Shown in pieces: positions 8,033-17,572 of a DNA stretch of 64,000 bases (positions within the stretch are counted from its first letter, which is position 1; every line of letters begins with the position of its first letter). The DNA lies in contig NZ_VJWE01000017.1 in NCBI RefSeq assembly GCF_007993815.1, positions 216,694 to 280,693 of the forward strand. The letters run 5' to 3'. The stretch is from Acidovorax delafieldii. GTDB lineage: Bacteria; Pseudomonadota; Gammaproteobacteria; Burkholderiales; Burkholderiaceae_C. Made by a program: the position numbers and the translations under genes. The notes under the pieces were generated by a model. That model was given only the letters and a program-made list of their open reading frames with translations. It ran no database searches and was not told the DNA's origin.

Positions 8033-8195
8033 GGTGGGTGCGGGAAGGGGTGGGGGACTTGTGGGGGATTTGCCTTCAATGTAATCTTGCTACCAATACA
8101 CAACCAGTACAGACAGTCGGCGCAGTTGCAAATCTGTATTGCCCGGCAAAACAATACACACCGGCGCCTGGCGGCGCAGCGAGCGGAATGCCACC
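8033..8195. promoter_or_regulatory. divergent promoter region with repeated CAATACA-type half-sites
   Basis: This 163-base interval lies between the operon and its presumed regulator. It contains CAATACACAA (8094-8103), CAGTACAGAC (8105-8114), CTGTATTG (8134-8141, the inverted form CAATACAG) and CAATACACA (8152-8160). Direct repeats with one inverted copy are the usual operator type for MocR/PdxR-like regulators, so these are probable binding sites and overlapping promoters. The -10/-35 elements were not assigned. Confidence 0.55.
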
Positions 8196-9692
8196 ATGCT
8201 GATGAAATCGTCGACCCAGTCGCTGACCGAACAACTGTCCGCCCGGTTTGCCGAGCGCATCCGCAACCGCCTGATGGCGCCGGGTGCACGCCTGCCGTCG
8301 GTGCGCCAGTGCGCGCAGCAGCACGGGGTGAGCCCGTCCACCGTGGTGGCGGCCTATGACCAGCTGCTGGCGCAGGGCCTGGTGGAGGCGCGCAAGAACC
8401 GGGGGTTTTTTGTCCGCGAAAGTGGCCGAGCGGTGGATGCAGCCGATGGCGACCTTGAAGCGCGCGCGCGCCCCGACGACCTGGCTCTGGAAAGTGCTGC
8501 CGCCAACTGGAGCACGGCGCACTGGTTTGCGGCGCGTGCCGCCGGCAGCGCGGGTCCAGGGGTGTCGCCCGTCAACGCCACGGCGCTGATCCGGGGCATG
8601 TTCCACAAGATCAGCGACAAGCCCCAGCCCGGCATGGGGGTCTTTCCGCCCGACTGGCTGGAGTCCACCTTCATGCCCGCCGCCGTGCGCAAGGTCACCA
8701 ACTCGCGCGCCCTGCAGGAGTTTTCGCTGCAGTATGGCGAGCCGCTGGGCGATGCAGGCCTGCGGCGCGTGCTGGCCAAAAAGCTGTCCACGCTCAACGT
8801 GCACACGGTGCCTGAGAACATCATCACCACCGTGGGGGCCACGCATGCGCTGGACATCGTGAGCCGCACCCTGCTGCGCCCGGGCGACCCGGTCATGGTG
8901 GAGGAGCCCGGCTGGGCAGTGGAGTTTGCGCGGCTGGCCGCCTTGGGCATGCACATCCTGCCCGTGCCGCGCCGCGCCGATGGCCCGGATCTGGAAGTCA
9001 TGGCGCGCTACTGCGAGGTGCACAAGCCCAAGCTCTACGTGAGCGTGAGCGTGTTTCACAACCCCACGGGCTACTGCCTTACGCCGGGCAGTGCCCACCG
9101 CGTGTTGCAGTTGGCCAACCAGCACAACTTCCATGTGGTGGAAGACGACACCTACAGCCACATAGCGCCGGAGCACGCCACGCGCCTCACGGCGCTGGAT
9201 GGCCTGCAGCGCACCATCTATGTGAGCGGCTTTGCCAAGATCCTGGCGCCCAACTGGCGCATTGGCTTCATGGCTGCGCCGCCTGCGCTGGTGGAGCAAT
9301 TGCTGGACACCAAGCTGCTGGCCACGCTGACCACCCCGGCGCTGCTGGAGAAGGCCCTGGCACTGTGCATCGAGCAGGGCCAGCTGCGCCGCCACGCCGA
9401 ACGCATCCGCACCCGGCTGGATGCCGCACGCGCGCGCAGCGTCAAGCTCGCCCTGGGGGCGGGCTGCACCTTTGCGGCCGAGCCGGTGGGCCTGTTTGGC
9501 TGGGTGGAGACCGGGGTGGACACCGATGCGCTGTCGCAGCGCATGCTGGACGAAGGCTATCTGCTGGCGCCCGGTGCGTTGTTCCATGCCGAGCGCAAAC
9601 CCAGTACGCTCATGCGCATCAACTTTGCAACGACGCAGGACGCGGCGTTCTGGCGCATCTTTGAGCGTGTGCGGGCTGAGCAAGGGCGGTGA
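8196..9692 (+). CDS. MocR-type regulator (GntR HTH fused to aminotransferase domain)
   Basis: The 498-residue protein has an N-terminal winged-helix domain of GntR type (residues about 8-75, with LMAPGARLPSVRQCAQ and VSPSTVVAAYDQLLAQG). A linker of about 60 residues leads to a fold-type-I aminotransferase domain. That domain shows TTVGATHALDI, VFHNPTGYCL, VEDDTYSHI and the PLP-lysine segment VSGFAKILAPNWRIGF. MocR proteins sense an amino acid or vitamin through the PLP domain and control adjacent genes. The ATG at 8196 puts the HTH at the expected distance; ATG 8202 is an alternative. It ends 68 bases before the convergent HDOD gene. Confidence 0.88.
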   Translation: MLMKSSTQSLTEQLSARFAERIRNRLMAPGARLPSVRQCAQQHGVSPSTVVAAYDQLLAQGLVEARKNRGFFVRESGRAVDAADGDLEARARPDDLALESAAANWSTAHWFAARAAGSAGPGVSPVNATALIRGMFHKISDKPQPGMGVFPPDWLESTFMPAAVRKVTNSRALQEFSLQYGEPLGDAGLRRVLAKKLSTLNVHTVPENIITTVGATHALDIVSRTLLRPGDPVMVEEPGWAVEFARLAALGMHILPVPRRADGPDLEVMARYCEVHKPKLYVSVSVFHNPTGYCLTPGSAHRVLQLANQHNFHVVEDDTYSHIAPEHATRLTALDGLQRTIYVSGFAKILAPNWRIGFMAAPPALVEQLLDTKLLATLTTPALLEKALALCIEQGQLRRHAERIRTRLDAARARSVKLALGAGCTFAAEPVGLFGWVETGVDTDALSQRMLDEGYLLAPGALFHAERKPSTLMRINFATTQDAAFWRIFERVRAEQGR

Positions 9693-9760
9693 GCCGCAGA
9701 CATTGCCCTGGGGTCGCGCAATCGCATGGTGGTGTCGCCCACCGAAACCGGCGCAGGGGC

Positions 9761-11005
9761 CTACTTTCTTTCCACTTCCAGGTCAGACAACACCCGCAGC
9801 AGCGCGCGGTTGACCTCTTCCAGGTCCATCTCGAAGGTCTCGCACAGCTGGCGGATGGCGCTGGCGTCATCTGTCTCCAGTGCACACGCCATCTGCAGAC
9901 CGCCGGTGTAGGGGCCAGTGCGCAACACGGTGGCGTCGTAGATGCGTTCGGACAGGGGCAGGCGCTTGAGGATGGTGCCCAGGGGCTCGCCCAGCAGCTC
10001 ATCGAGCTGGGAGAGCAGGCCACACAGGTAGATCTCGCGGCGCAGGTCGTTCTCGATGCCCGCGTCCAGCAGCCGCGCGGTGAGCTGTGCGCGGATCACC
10101 ATGGCTTCGCGCACCGGCTGCATGTTGGCCTCGGTGCTCGCATGGGGCAGCTGGTCGGACAGCCAGCGCTTGATGGAGCTGTAGCCCATCATCACCAGGC
10201 CCCGGCGCAGCGAATCAATGCCGGTGCGCAGGCCCAGGGCGGCCGAGTTGGTATAGACCATGAAGCGGTACGCGAGCAGCGGGTCCTCGCCCATGATGTC
10301 TTCAAAGGTTTCCAGCGACTGCTCGTCGTCGATGGCCTTCATGAGTTTGAAGATCACCGCGTGCGAGGGCTGCTGCGGGTGGTGGCGCAGGCTGTAGAGC
10401 ACGTCCTCCGTCGGCCACCCAGCCAGCGCCATCGCGTTGCCCTGGTCCAGACAGTGCTCCATGAGTGCCCGGCTGGCGATGTTTTCGTACATCTGGCCAG
10501 CCAGCACCGGGCTGGGGGTGCGTTTGGCAACAGGTCCTGCTGCGGCGGCGGCACTGCCTGGGCGTGGGGGCGTGGCTTGCAGCGCAGCCACGGCGTCTTC
10601 CGGGCGCAAGGTCAGCAGGCTGTTGTCGAAGCAGCGGGCAATCTCGGGCTCGGGCAGCTTGTCCATGTCGCCCCGCCACACCATGCGCAGCCCGCGCTGG
10701 TGCGCGGCCTTCACGCGGTCATAGATGGCAGAGTCCGACAGCCACTCGCCGCGCACCTCGATCCACGGTGCAGCACGTGGCGCGTTTTCGAGCAGGTCGC
10801 ACAGCAGCTGGCGGGTCTGTGCCGAGATCAGCAGCGGCGGCGAGCTGGCCGACCACAGCTCCTGCAGCGTGCGCAGCAGGTGCCCGCCATCGACGGTTGC
10901 CGAGGCCTCGTTGTGGGCATACAGCTGGATGCCTGCGAGTTTGCGGGCGCGGTTCCACAAAGGGCGGTAGCCCAGGATCAGGCTACCTAGGACGGATTGG
11001 ACCAT
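9761..11005 (-). CDS. HDOD domain protein with degenerate EAL-like N-terminal part
   Basis: The C-terminal half (about residues 195-395) is an HDOD domain, with MKAIDDEQSLETFEDIMGEDPLLAYRFM, GIDSLRRGLVMMGYSSIKRWL and the helical tail DELLGEPLGTILKRLPL. The first 150 residues resemble the EAL phosphodiesterase half of YuxH-like proteins but have no EAL, NE or KxD-type catalytic signature, so cyclic-di-GMP hydrolysis is unlikely. Such proteins are thought to work as signalling scaffolds. It lies 136 bases downstream of flgL on the same strand and may be transcribed with it. Role in motility is inference. Confidence 0.75.
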   Translation of the reverse strand: MVQSVLGSLILGYRPLWNRARKLAGIQLYAHNEASATVDGGHLLRTLQELWSASSPPLLISAQTRQLLCDLLENAPRAAPWIEVRGEWLSDSAIYDRVKAAHQRGLRMVWRGDMDKLPEPEIARCFDNSLLTLRPEDAVAALQATPPRPGSAAAAAGPVAKRTPSPVLAGQMYENIASRALMEHCLDQGNAMALAGWPTEDVLYSLRHHPQQPSHAVIFKLMKAIDDEQSLETFEDIMGEDPLLAYRFMVYTNSAALGLRTGIDSLRRGLVMMGYSSIKRWLSDQLPHASTEANMQPVREAMVIRAQLTARLLDAGIENDLRREIYLCGLLSQLDELLGEPLGTILKRLPLSERIYDATVLRTGPYTGGLQMACALETDDASAIRQLCETFEMDLEEVNRALLRVLSDLEVERK

Positions 11006-11141
11006 GGGCTCTCAGGCAAAAAAACAGGGCCAGCCAGCGCTCGCGGGATGGGTGTCGCCACGGTGCACCAGCCGGTGCTGAAGCCTGCTGGCACAGGGTG
11101 CGATGGGCTCTGCGCCCGAACACCCTCTGCCGCACAGGCTC

Positions 11142-12395
11142 CTAGCCAATAAAGTTAAACAGCGACAACTTCTGAACCTGCGCATAGGACTTGAGTGCAG
11201 CCTCATAACCCACCTGCTGGTTCTGGAAGTCGGAAATGCCCTTGATCATATCGAGATCCTCTGCCCGCGAACGGTCGCCTTCCAGCTGGATGGAGCGCTT
11301 GTCCTGGTCGCCGGTGATGCGGTCTGCGCGATTGAGCAGCTCGCCGGCAAAGCCGCGGATGTTGTGCAGCCGCTCCAGCCCAACGTCCACGTTGGCCAGC
11401 GCCTGGCCCACGGCCTGGATGGCTGCGTTGCTGTTGGGGGCGTTGCGGATGCCATTGATGGCGCTGTCCAGCGTGCTGAACATGCTGGGGCTGGGCTGCA
11501 GGGTGACGGTGTCGCCGTTGCCGGGGTTGCCCTTGATATCGAAGGTCAGCCCCGGAATGCCGGTGACGGAAATAGTGACCGGCTTGTCGGTGGGGTAGTC
11601 AGGCACTGTGACCGGCGCGGATACGGCACCCGTCGTGGTGTTGGTCAGCGTGTAGGTGGCGGTGCTGGTGCCGGTCGTGGCGCCCGGACCCACCGCGCTG
11701 AAGGTGATGGTGTAGTTGTCACCAGTGATCAGGCTCTTGTCCACAGGCGTGATGGGAGTCGTGGTGAGCTGGCGGGCGTTGGGGATCGCGCTGACACTAG
11801 CGGTGTACACGCCATCGCGGTTGGGGTCGAACATGAAGGCGGCGTCGCCGTCCACGGTGCCGGGGATGGTGACGCCATTGCTGGCGGTCTGGCCCGGCAA
11901 GCCGTCAAAAACGTAGTCGGGGCTGCTGCTCAGTGGGCCCAGGAACGGTGCCAGGGCACTGCCCAGCGCGCCCAGCAGCGGGATGCCATTGGTGTCCTTG
12001 CGATTGGCCACTTCCACAAGTTGCTCACGCAGGCCCTGCAGCTGGTTGGCAATGGTGGCGCGGTCGTTGGGGGTGAGTGTTGCGCTGCCAGCGTTCACCA
12101 CCAGCTCGCGGAAGTTCTGTACCAAGCTCACCGCATCACCCAACGACGATTCGGCCTGCGCAATGGCATTGCGCTGGGTCTCCAGCGCACGTTGTTCAGT
12201 CTGGATGCGCGACAGGCGGTTGAGGGCCCGCTCGGCCTGGGCTGCCGACACTGGGTCGTCGCTGGCGCGCACCACGCGTTTGCCTGACGTCAGGTTCTCT
12301 TGCAGCGTGGTGAGGCTGGTCTGGCGCGCGCCCAGGTTGCGCAGCGCGTTGTCGTACATGTTGGCCGTGCCGACGCGGTAGATGTTTGTGCTCAT
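11142..12395 (-). CDS. flgL: flagellar hook-filament junction protein FlgL
   Basis: The 417-residue protein begins MSTNIYRVGTANMYDNAL and has the FlgL/flagellin-type heptad ends: TSGKRVVRASDDPVSAAQAERALNRL near residue 37 and a C-terminal GYEAALKSYAQVQKLSLFNFI. The middle (about residues 150-330) is a Thr/Gly-rich variable domain, larger than in enterobacterial FlgL (about 317 residues). The protein forms the second junction ring between hook and filament, exported through the flagellar type III apparatus. It follows flgK by 28 bases with a GAGGAG ribosome binding site. Confidence 0.95.
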   Translation of the reverse strand: MSTNIYRVGTANMYDNALRNLGARQTSLTTLQENLTSGKRVVRASDDPVSAAQAERALNRLSRIQTEQRALETQRNAIAQAESSLGDAVSLVQNFRELVVNAGSATLTPNDRATIANQLQGLREQLVEVANRKDTNGIPLLGALGSALAPFLGPLSSSPDYVFDGLPGQTASNGVTIPGTVDGDAAFMFDPNRDGVYTASVSAIPNARQLTTTPITPVDKSLITGDNYTITFSAVGPGATTGTSTATYTLTNTTTGAVSAPVTVPDYPTDKPVTISVTGIPGLTFDIKGNPGNGDTVTLQPSPSMFSTLDSAINGIRNAPNSNAAIQAVGQALANVDVGLERLHNIRGFAGELLNRADRITGDQDKRSIQLEGDRSRAEDLDMIKGISDFQNQQVGYEAALKSYAQVQKLSLFNFIG

Positions 12396-12423
12396 GTCGA
12401 ACTCCTCACGCCAGGGGCGGAAT

Positions 12424-14400
12424 TTATCGGCCCAGGCCCTGGATCAGCGAATCAAAAATGTTCTGCGCAATCTGGATCATCTTGGCCGAGGCTTGGTAGG
12501 CCTGCTGGTATTGGATCAGCTTGGCGGCCTCTTCGTCCAGGTTGACTCCCGACACTGCAGTGCGGTCGCGCTCCAGGTTGGCGGCAATGGTGGAAGACAG
12601 CTGTTCTGCAAACTTGGCACTCTGGGTGCGCGTTCCCACCTGGGCAATGGCACCCGCATAACCGTCGGTGAGGGTGGACTCGTCAAACATTTTCACGTCG
12701 CGCAGGCCCATCAGGGCATTCGCGTTGCCTGCGTTGCGGGTGTAGGCGTCTCCGTACTGCGGGTCCAGCGCATTGCCGATCACCACGGTGTCGCCCGTCT
12801 TGGGGGTGCCCTGCAGCGTGATTTGCCAGCCGTTGATCGAGATGGGCTGGCCCGAGGTGTAGGGCTGCGCAGTCGCCAGCGAGGTGGGTGGCGCGGTCCC
12901 GCGGTCGAGCACGTCGTAGGTCGTGGGCGGCCCGGCGGTGAACTGCAACTGGATACCCCCCAGGATGGGCGGAATGGCTGCTGGGTTGGCATTTGCCGGC
13001 AGCACCAGCCCCGGCGGGTTGGGCAGGCCCGTGGCCTTGAGGCTGCCCAGCTGCATGGTGCCGCCGTTGGCCGTGCCCATGGCGGCGTTGATGGGGTTGG
13101 CGGCTGCCAGGTCGCGCGGCGAATACACCAGCGCCTGGATGTTGTTGGCAGCCGTGCTGAACGGCTTGAACAGCATGCGCTCGCCAGGGTTGCCGGGCGT
13201 GGTCAGGTTGAAGTTGAGCCCATCGATCTGCAGCGTGGCCAGGTTGGCAGCGCTGGTGAACGGGGTTGATTGACCGTCGGACAGGCGCACCACCTGCCCG
13301 GCTGTGCCCGTGGTGAAGCGAATCTCATAGTCGGACGCAGCAAACTGCGTGGGGCCGGTGAACGACACCGTGCCCACGCCTGCGCCGTTGGTGTGGCCCG
13401 GCATGCTGGTGGGCAAGGCGAACAGATCCTTGCCTGGCACGCCATCGAGCGTCAGGCCCAGGTTCTGCTGGTCGTTCATCGTCATGCCGATGGCAAGTGC
13501 CATGCGGCCCAGCAGATTACGCCCTTCGCTCAGGTCCGTGTTCTGAAAGCGCAGCAGGCCCGAGACGCTGCCACCGCCCAGCACGTTCTCGTCCAGCTCC
13601 ACGGGGGTGGCACCGGGGCGGTTGAAAAACAGCTTGGACTGTCCGCTGCCCGGGAAAGTCGTTGCATCGTCGATCGACAGGCTGGCGGCCGTGCTGCCCA
13701 GCACCAGGGGCTGGCTGCCCGCCACGAACAGGCCCACGGTGCCGTCATCCGCCGGGATCTGGGTGGTCTGCACATACTGGTTGATGTCGCGGATGATCTG
13801 GTCGCGCTGGTCCAGCAAGTCGTTGGGGCTCTGGCCGTTGCCGGTGGCCCGGGCGATCTGCTCATTGATGGCCGCCATCTGCGTGGCCAGGCTGTTGATG
13901 GCGGTCACGCTGCTCTGCAGCTGTTCCTTGACGGTGTACTCGATCTCGTTGATCCGGTCGCTGGCGGTGCGCATGCGTGCGGCCGTTTCGTCCAGCCGCG
14001 TAAGGACTACCGTGCGTGCGGTGATGTCGGTGGGGCTGCTGACCACGTCCGAGAACGCGTTCATCATGTCGTTGATGGCGGCGCCCAGGCCCTGGGTGCC
14101 GCCGCTGAACACTTCCTGCAACTGGCTCAGGCGCTGGGCGCGGATGGCGTCGGCCGCCTGGGTCGATCCAGCCGCGGCCGACTGGCGCGTGAGCAGCTCG
14201 CTCTGGTTGCGCAGAATGGTCTGCACATCCACGCCCTGGCCGATGTAGCCACCGCCCGTGAACTGGCCCTGGACGGTTTGCAGCACCACCGTCTGGCGCG
14301 AATAGCCGGGTGTGTTGACATTGGCAATGTTGTGGCCTGCCGTCTGCAGGGCCACCTGGTTGGCCAGCAGGGCGCGGGCGCCGACGTTGAGCAGACTCAT
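12424..14400 (-). CDS. flgK: flagellar hook-associated protein FlgK
   Basis: The 658-residue protein has the FlgK N-terminal rod-type motif LLANQVALQTAGHNIANVNTPGYSRQ-like (residues 11-36) and a C-terminal GVNLDEEAAKLIQYQQAYQASAKMI coiled segment. A long variable middle lies between them (typical length 550-650). It forms the first hook-filament junction layer. GAGGTAAG lies before the ATG. It is 25 bases downstream of flgJ in the flg operon; no separate sigma-28 promoter could be seen in the flgJ end. Confidence 0.95.
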   Translation of the reverse strand: MSLLNVGARALLANQVALQTAGHNIANVNTPGYSRQTVVLQTVQGQFTGGGYIGQGVDVQTILRNQSELLTRQSAAAGSTQAADAIRAQRLSQLQEVFSGGTQGLGAAINDMMNAFSDVVSSPTDITARTVVLTRLDETAARMRTASDRINEIEYTVKEQLQSSVTAINSLATQMAAINEQIARATGNGQSPNDLLDQRDQIIRDINQYVQTTQIPADDGTVGLFVAGSQPLVLGSTAASLSIDDATTFPGSGQSKLFFNRPGATPVELDENVLGGGSVSGLLRFQNTDLSEGRNLLGRMALAIGMTMNDQQNLGLTLDGVPGKDLFALPTSMPGHTNGAGVGTVSFTGPTQFAASDYEIRFTTGTAGQVVRLSDGQSTPFTSAANLATLQIDGLNFNLTTPGNPGERMLFKPFSTAANNIQALVYSPRDLAAANPINAAMGTANGGTMQLGSLKATGLPNPPGLVLPANANPAAIPPILGGIQLQFTAGPPTTYDVLDRGTAPPTSLATAQPYTSGQPISINGWQITLQGTPKTGDTVVIGNALDPQYGDAYTRNAGNANALMGLRDVKMFDESTLTDGYAGAIAQVGTRTQSAKFAEQLSSTIAANLERDRTAVSGVNLDEEAAKLIQYQQAYQASAKMIQIAQNIFDSLIQGLGR

Positions 14401-14425
14401 GGCTTACCTCGGTTCTTCTCGTCCA

Positions 14426-15343
14426 TCACGCCTGGGCGCGCTGTACACGCAGCGCGCTGTTGATAGCGCCGCTGAGCTTCTTGGCGTACTCCGGGTCGGT
14501 GGCGTAACCGGCCTTTTGCAGCTCGGCCGCGTAGGCCACGGCAGAGCCCGTCTTGGCGGTGGCCTGGGCTCTTTCGTAGCGCGGGTTGTCGGTGATCAGC
14601 TTGGCGTAGTCGCGAAAGGAATCCTCGTACGAGTCGTACGCACGGAACTTGGCCACCACCTTGCGCGGTGTGCCGTTGATGTATTCGGTGGTCGTGATCT
14701 CGGCCACCTTGCCGGTCCAGCCCTTGCCCGCCTTGATGCCGAACAGGTTGAACGAGTTGCCGCCGTTGGCGGTCTTGATCTCGCTCTTGCCCCAGCCGGT
14801 TTCGTGTCCAGCCTGGCCGAGCATGAAGCTGGCGGGAATGCCGCTTTCCTGCGCCACGCGCTCGGCGGTGCCGCTCAGGTGCTGCACAAAGCCTTCGCGG
14901 CCCTTGGGGACGGGCAGGGTGGTTTCGACGGAAGACGTGGTGGCGGAGGTCGCAGACCGGTTCTGTGCCTGCGGCAGGCTCAGCGTGGACGGCACCGAGA
15001 AGTTGGTGTCCGCACCGCCCATCTGGCGCGAAAGCTGGCGGGCGATGGCTTCGGACAAGCCGCCCTGCAGGCCCGACATGTTGACCGACAGCTGCTGGTC
15101 CAGCATGTCCTGGCCCAGGTTGGCCTGCTCGCCCTCCATCAGGCCGGACTTCATGGTGGCGTCGCGCATGCTCTTGATGAGTTCGCGCATGAACAGCGAT
15201 TCAAACTGCTTGGCTGCCTCGCGCGTGACCTGTGCGCTGTTGCTCGTGCCCGCGTCGTATTTGAGGGAGTTGAGCGAGCGGATATCGACCGCCAGCGCGT
15301 TCGAGGGGCTGGAGGTGCTGGACGAGGGCAGGGTCAGGGCCAT
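14426..15343 (-). CDS. flgJ: flagellar rod assembly protein/muramidase FlgJ
   Basis: The 305-residue protein has two domains. Residues about 35-95 are the rod-binding cap domain (AAKQFESLFMRELIKSMRDA). Residues about 150-300 are a glucosaminidase domain with the catalytic glutamate in LGQAGHETGWGKSE and with FNLFGIKAGKGWTG. It cuts peptidoglycan to let the rod pass and caps rod assembly in the periplasm. The two-domain form is normal for beta- and gammaproteobacteria. It lies 51 bases after flgI. Confidence 0.95.
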   Translation of the reverse strand: MALTLPSSSTSSPSNALAVDIRSLNSLKYDAGTSNSAQVTREAAKQFESLFMRELIKSMRDATMKSGLMEGEQANLGQDMLDQQLSVNMSGLQGGLSEAIARQLSRQMGGADTNFSVPSTLSLPQAQNRSATSATTSSVETTLPVPKGREGFVQHLSGTAERVAQESGIPASFMLGQAGHETGWGKSEIKTANGGNSFNLFGIKAGKGWTGKVAEITTTEYINGTPRKVVAKFRAYDSYEDSFRDYAKLITDNPRYERAQATAKTGSAVAYAAELQKAGYATDPEYAKKLSGAINSALRVQRAQA

Positions 15344-15394
15344 GGTCGCTCCCGGTGGATGGTGCGCGCAGCGGCGGCAGCAGGGCGAGCCATG

Positions 15395-16546
15395 TCAGAT
15401 CACCTCCAGCTCGGCGTTCAGCGCGCCGGCAGCCTTGATGGCCTGCAGGATGGCCAGCAGGTCGCCGGGTGTGGCGCCCAGCGTGTTGAGGGCCTTGACC
15501 ACGTCGGCCAGCTGCGGCGACGCGGGCATCTGGATCACGTTGCCCGGTTCCTGGTTGATGGTGATGTCGCTCTTTTGCGTGACCACCGTCTGCCCCTGCG
15601 AGAACGCATTGGGCTGGCTGACCACGGGCGTGGAGCTGATGGTGATCGACAGGTTGCCGTGGGCGATGGCACAAGGCCCCAGCGTGACCGACTGGTTGAG
15701 CACCACCGAGCCCGTGCGGGCGTTGATGACCACCTTGGCAGAGGGCGTGGAGGATTCGAGCGGCAGCTCTTCCAGGTCGGCAATGAAGCCGACGCGGGCG
15801 CCGGGGTCGATGGGAGCGCGCACCTGCACCGTGCGACCATCCAGCGCGGTGGCCAGGCCGTTGCCCAGCTTGGCGTTGATCACCTGGGCTACACGGCGGG
15901 CGGTCTGGAAGTCAGAGGCGTTCAGGCCCAGGTTGATGGTGTCGCCTTCGTTGAGCGGGGTAGGCACGGCCCGTTCCACCTGCGCACCGAGCGGGATGCG
16001 GCCTGCGCTCAGGTGGTTGATCTGCACCTTGCTGCCACCGGCTGACGCGCCAGCGCCGCCCACCACCATGTTGCCCTGGGCCAGTGCATAGATCTCGCCG
16101 TCAGCGCCGCGCAGCGGTGTGACGATGAGCGTGCCGCCCTTGAGCGACTTGGCATTGCCCATGGACGAGACGTTCACGTCGATCTGCTGGCCCGGCTGGG
16201 CAAAGGCGGGCAGTTGCGCCGTGACGATCACCGCTGCCACGTTCTTGAGCTGCAGCTGTGACGCCGTGCCGGGTGGCAGGCTGATGCCCATCTGCTGCAG
16301 GTAGTTGGACATGGCCTGCGTGGTGTAGGGCATCTGCGTCGTCTGGTCGCCCGTGCCGTCCAGCCCTACCACCAGGCCGTAGCCGGTCAACTGGTTGCTG
16401 CGCACGCCCTGCACCGCCGCCACTTCCTTGATGCGCAAGGCCTGTGCAGGCGTTGTCAGCCCTGCGGCCACCAGGGCCAGCAGCAGCCACAGCACGCGCG
16501 CGGTGCGGGTCAAGAGGGAGTGGGACGAGGCTTTCATGGCATCCAT
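15395..16546 (-). CDS. flgI: flagellar P-ring protein FlgI
   Basis: The 383-residue protein has an N-terminal signal peptide (hydrophobic VLWLLLALVAAGL, predicted cleavage after AQA about residue 36). The mature start LRIKEVAAVQGVRSNQLTGYGLVVGLDGTGD is typed almost exactly as in all FlgI proteins. It forms the periplasmic P ring around the rod. An in-frame ATG nine bases downstream (16537) would also leave a full signal peptide. The 265-base gap to flgH is unusually wide and holds an interspersed repeat (16692-16732), but both genes remain intact. Confidence 0.95.
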   Translation of the reverse strand: MDAMKASSHSLLTRTARVLWLLLALVAAGLTTPAQALRIKEVAAVQGVRSNQLTGYGLVVGLDGTGDQTTQMPYTTQAMSNYLQQMGISLPPGTASQLQLKNVAAVIVTAQLPAFAQPGQQIDVNVSSMGNAKSLKGGTLIVTPLRGADGEIYALAQGNMVVGGAGASAGGSKVQINHLSAGRIPLGAQVERAVPTPLNEGDTINLGLNASDFQTARRVAQVINAKLGNGLATALDGRTVQVRAPIDPGARVGFIADLEELPLESSTPSAKVVINARTGSVVLNQSVTLGPCAIAHGNLSITISSTPVVSQPNAFSQGQTVVTQKSDITINQEPGNVIQMPASPQLADVVKALNTLGATPGDLLAILQAIKAAGALNAELEVI

Positions 16547-16691
16547 TGTGGTAGGCCATGGCCAGAACTAAAACCCAAAAAGAAGCGGGTTCACCGGCTT
16601 ATTGGCTGGGTCTGAAGCCGCGTCGGCAAGGTGCGCGCAGAAACGGCACGTGAGCGCTGTGGGCGGCGGTTTTTGAGTAAAAACGGCCAGA

Positions 16692-16732
16692 GGCGCTAGT
16701 GCTAAATGCGCCAATAGCTATCAAATTTGTAG
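16692..16732 (+). repeat. short interspersed repeat between flgH and flgI
   Basis: It starts GGCGCTAGTGC and ends AGCTATCAAATTTGTAG, the best preserved copy of a family also seen at 30640-30680 and 39855-39900, with coding copies at 1459-1503 and 60447-60486. The rest of the 265-base gap (16547-16811) shows no gene. The function of the element is unknown. Confidence 0.65.
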
Positions 16733-16811
16733 TGGTGAAAGGACGCACCCAGCCGTCCGTCGGATGCCGGAAGGACTGGGGAAATGGGCGCTTGCGGTGC
16801 ACCCAGTGCGG

Positions 16812-17534
16812 TCAGAACGGCGTGACGGTGTTGAAGAACCGGCCCAGCCAGCCCATGGCCTGGGCTTCGTTTTGTGCGCCGCGTCCACGCGATTCGACGC
16901 GCACATTGGCGACCTGGGTCGAGTTCACGATGCTGCCGGGTTGCAGCGCGCGTGGGTCCACCGTGCCCGAAAAGCGCAGCACATCCACGTTCTGGTTCAC
17001 GCCGATCTGCTTTTCGCCAGTGATGACCAGGTGGCCATTGGGCAGCACATCCACCACCGTGGCGGTGATGGAACCGGTGAAGGTGTTGGCGCTTTCGGTG
17101 CCGCCCTTGCCGGAGAACGCATTGCCCGAATTGGCGCCCACGCCCAGCTTGTCGGTGAAGGTCTTGCTGGTGAAGGGCAGGGCGGTCACGCCGGCAGAGA
17201 CTTCGGAGGTGCGGTCCACCGTGGACGACGACTTCTGGCTGGCCGTCACGTTCTCCACGATCTGAATGGTCACGTTGTCGCCCACCAGGCGCGCGCGGCG
17301 GTCTTCAAAAGCGGGCCGGTAGCTGGCGTTGTGGAACAGCCCGCCCGTCACCGGGGGCGGGGTGCGCGGTGCAGCGGCGAGCGGGGGTGGGGTGGTGGGC
17401 AGGATGTCCACCGGCGGCGGTGGCGACAGGGTGGCGCAGCCGGCACACAGCAGTGCTGCGCCCAGCGCGGGGATACCCGCACGCAGCGAGCCAAGTGCCT
17501 GCAGCAGGCGAAGAGGGCGTGTGAAAGTGCGCAT
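16812..17534 (-). CDS. flgH: flagellar L-ring lipoprotein FlgH
   Basis: The 240-residue protein has a lipoprotein signal peptide ending LLCAGC (lipidated Cys about residue 34). It continues with GGLFHNASYRPAFEDRRARLVGDNVTIQIVENVTA and ends with the conserved NSTQVANVRVESRGRGAQNE. It builds the outer-membrane L ring. I chose the ATG at 17534 because it gives a normal signal peptide with an AGGA before it. A GTG at 17576 that overlaps the flgG stop would add 14 residues ahead of the hydrophobic core and is an alternative. Confidence 0.93.
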   Translation of the reverse strand: MRTFTRPLRLLQALGSLRAGIPALGAALLCAGCATLSPPPPVDILPTTPPPLAAAPRTPPPVTGGLFHNASYRPAFEDRRARLVGDNVTIQIVENVTASQKSSSTVDRTSEVSAGVTALPFTSKTFTDKLGVGANSGNAFSGKGGTESANTFTGSITATVVDVLPNGHLVITGEKQIGVNQNVDVLRFSGTVDPRALQPGSIVNSTQVANVRVESRGRGAQNEAQAMGWLGRFFNTVTPF

Positions 17535-17572
17535 GGCGAAGGTCCTGGGCAAAAGCGCGAGGGGCTTTTCGG

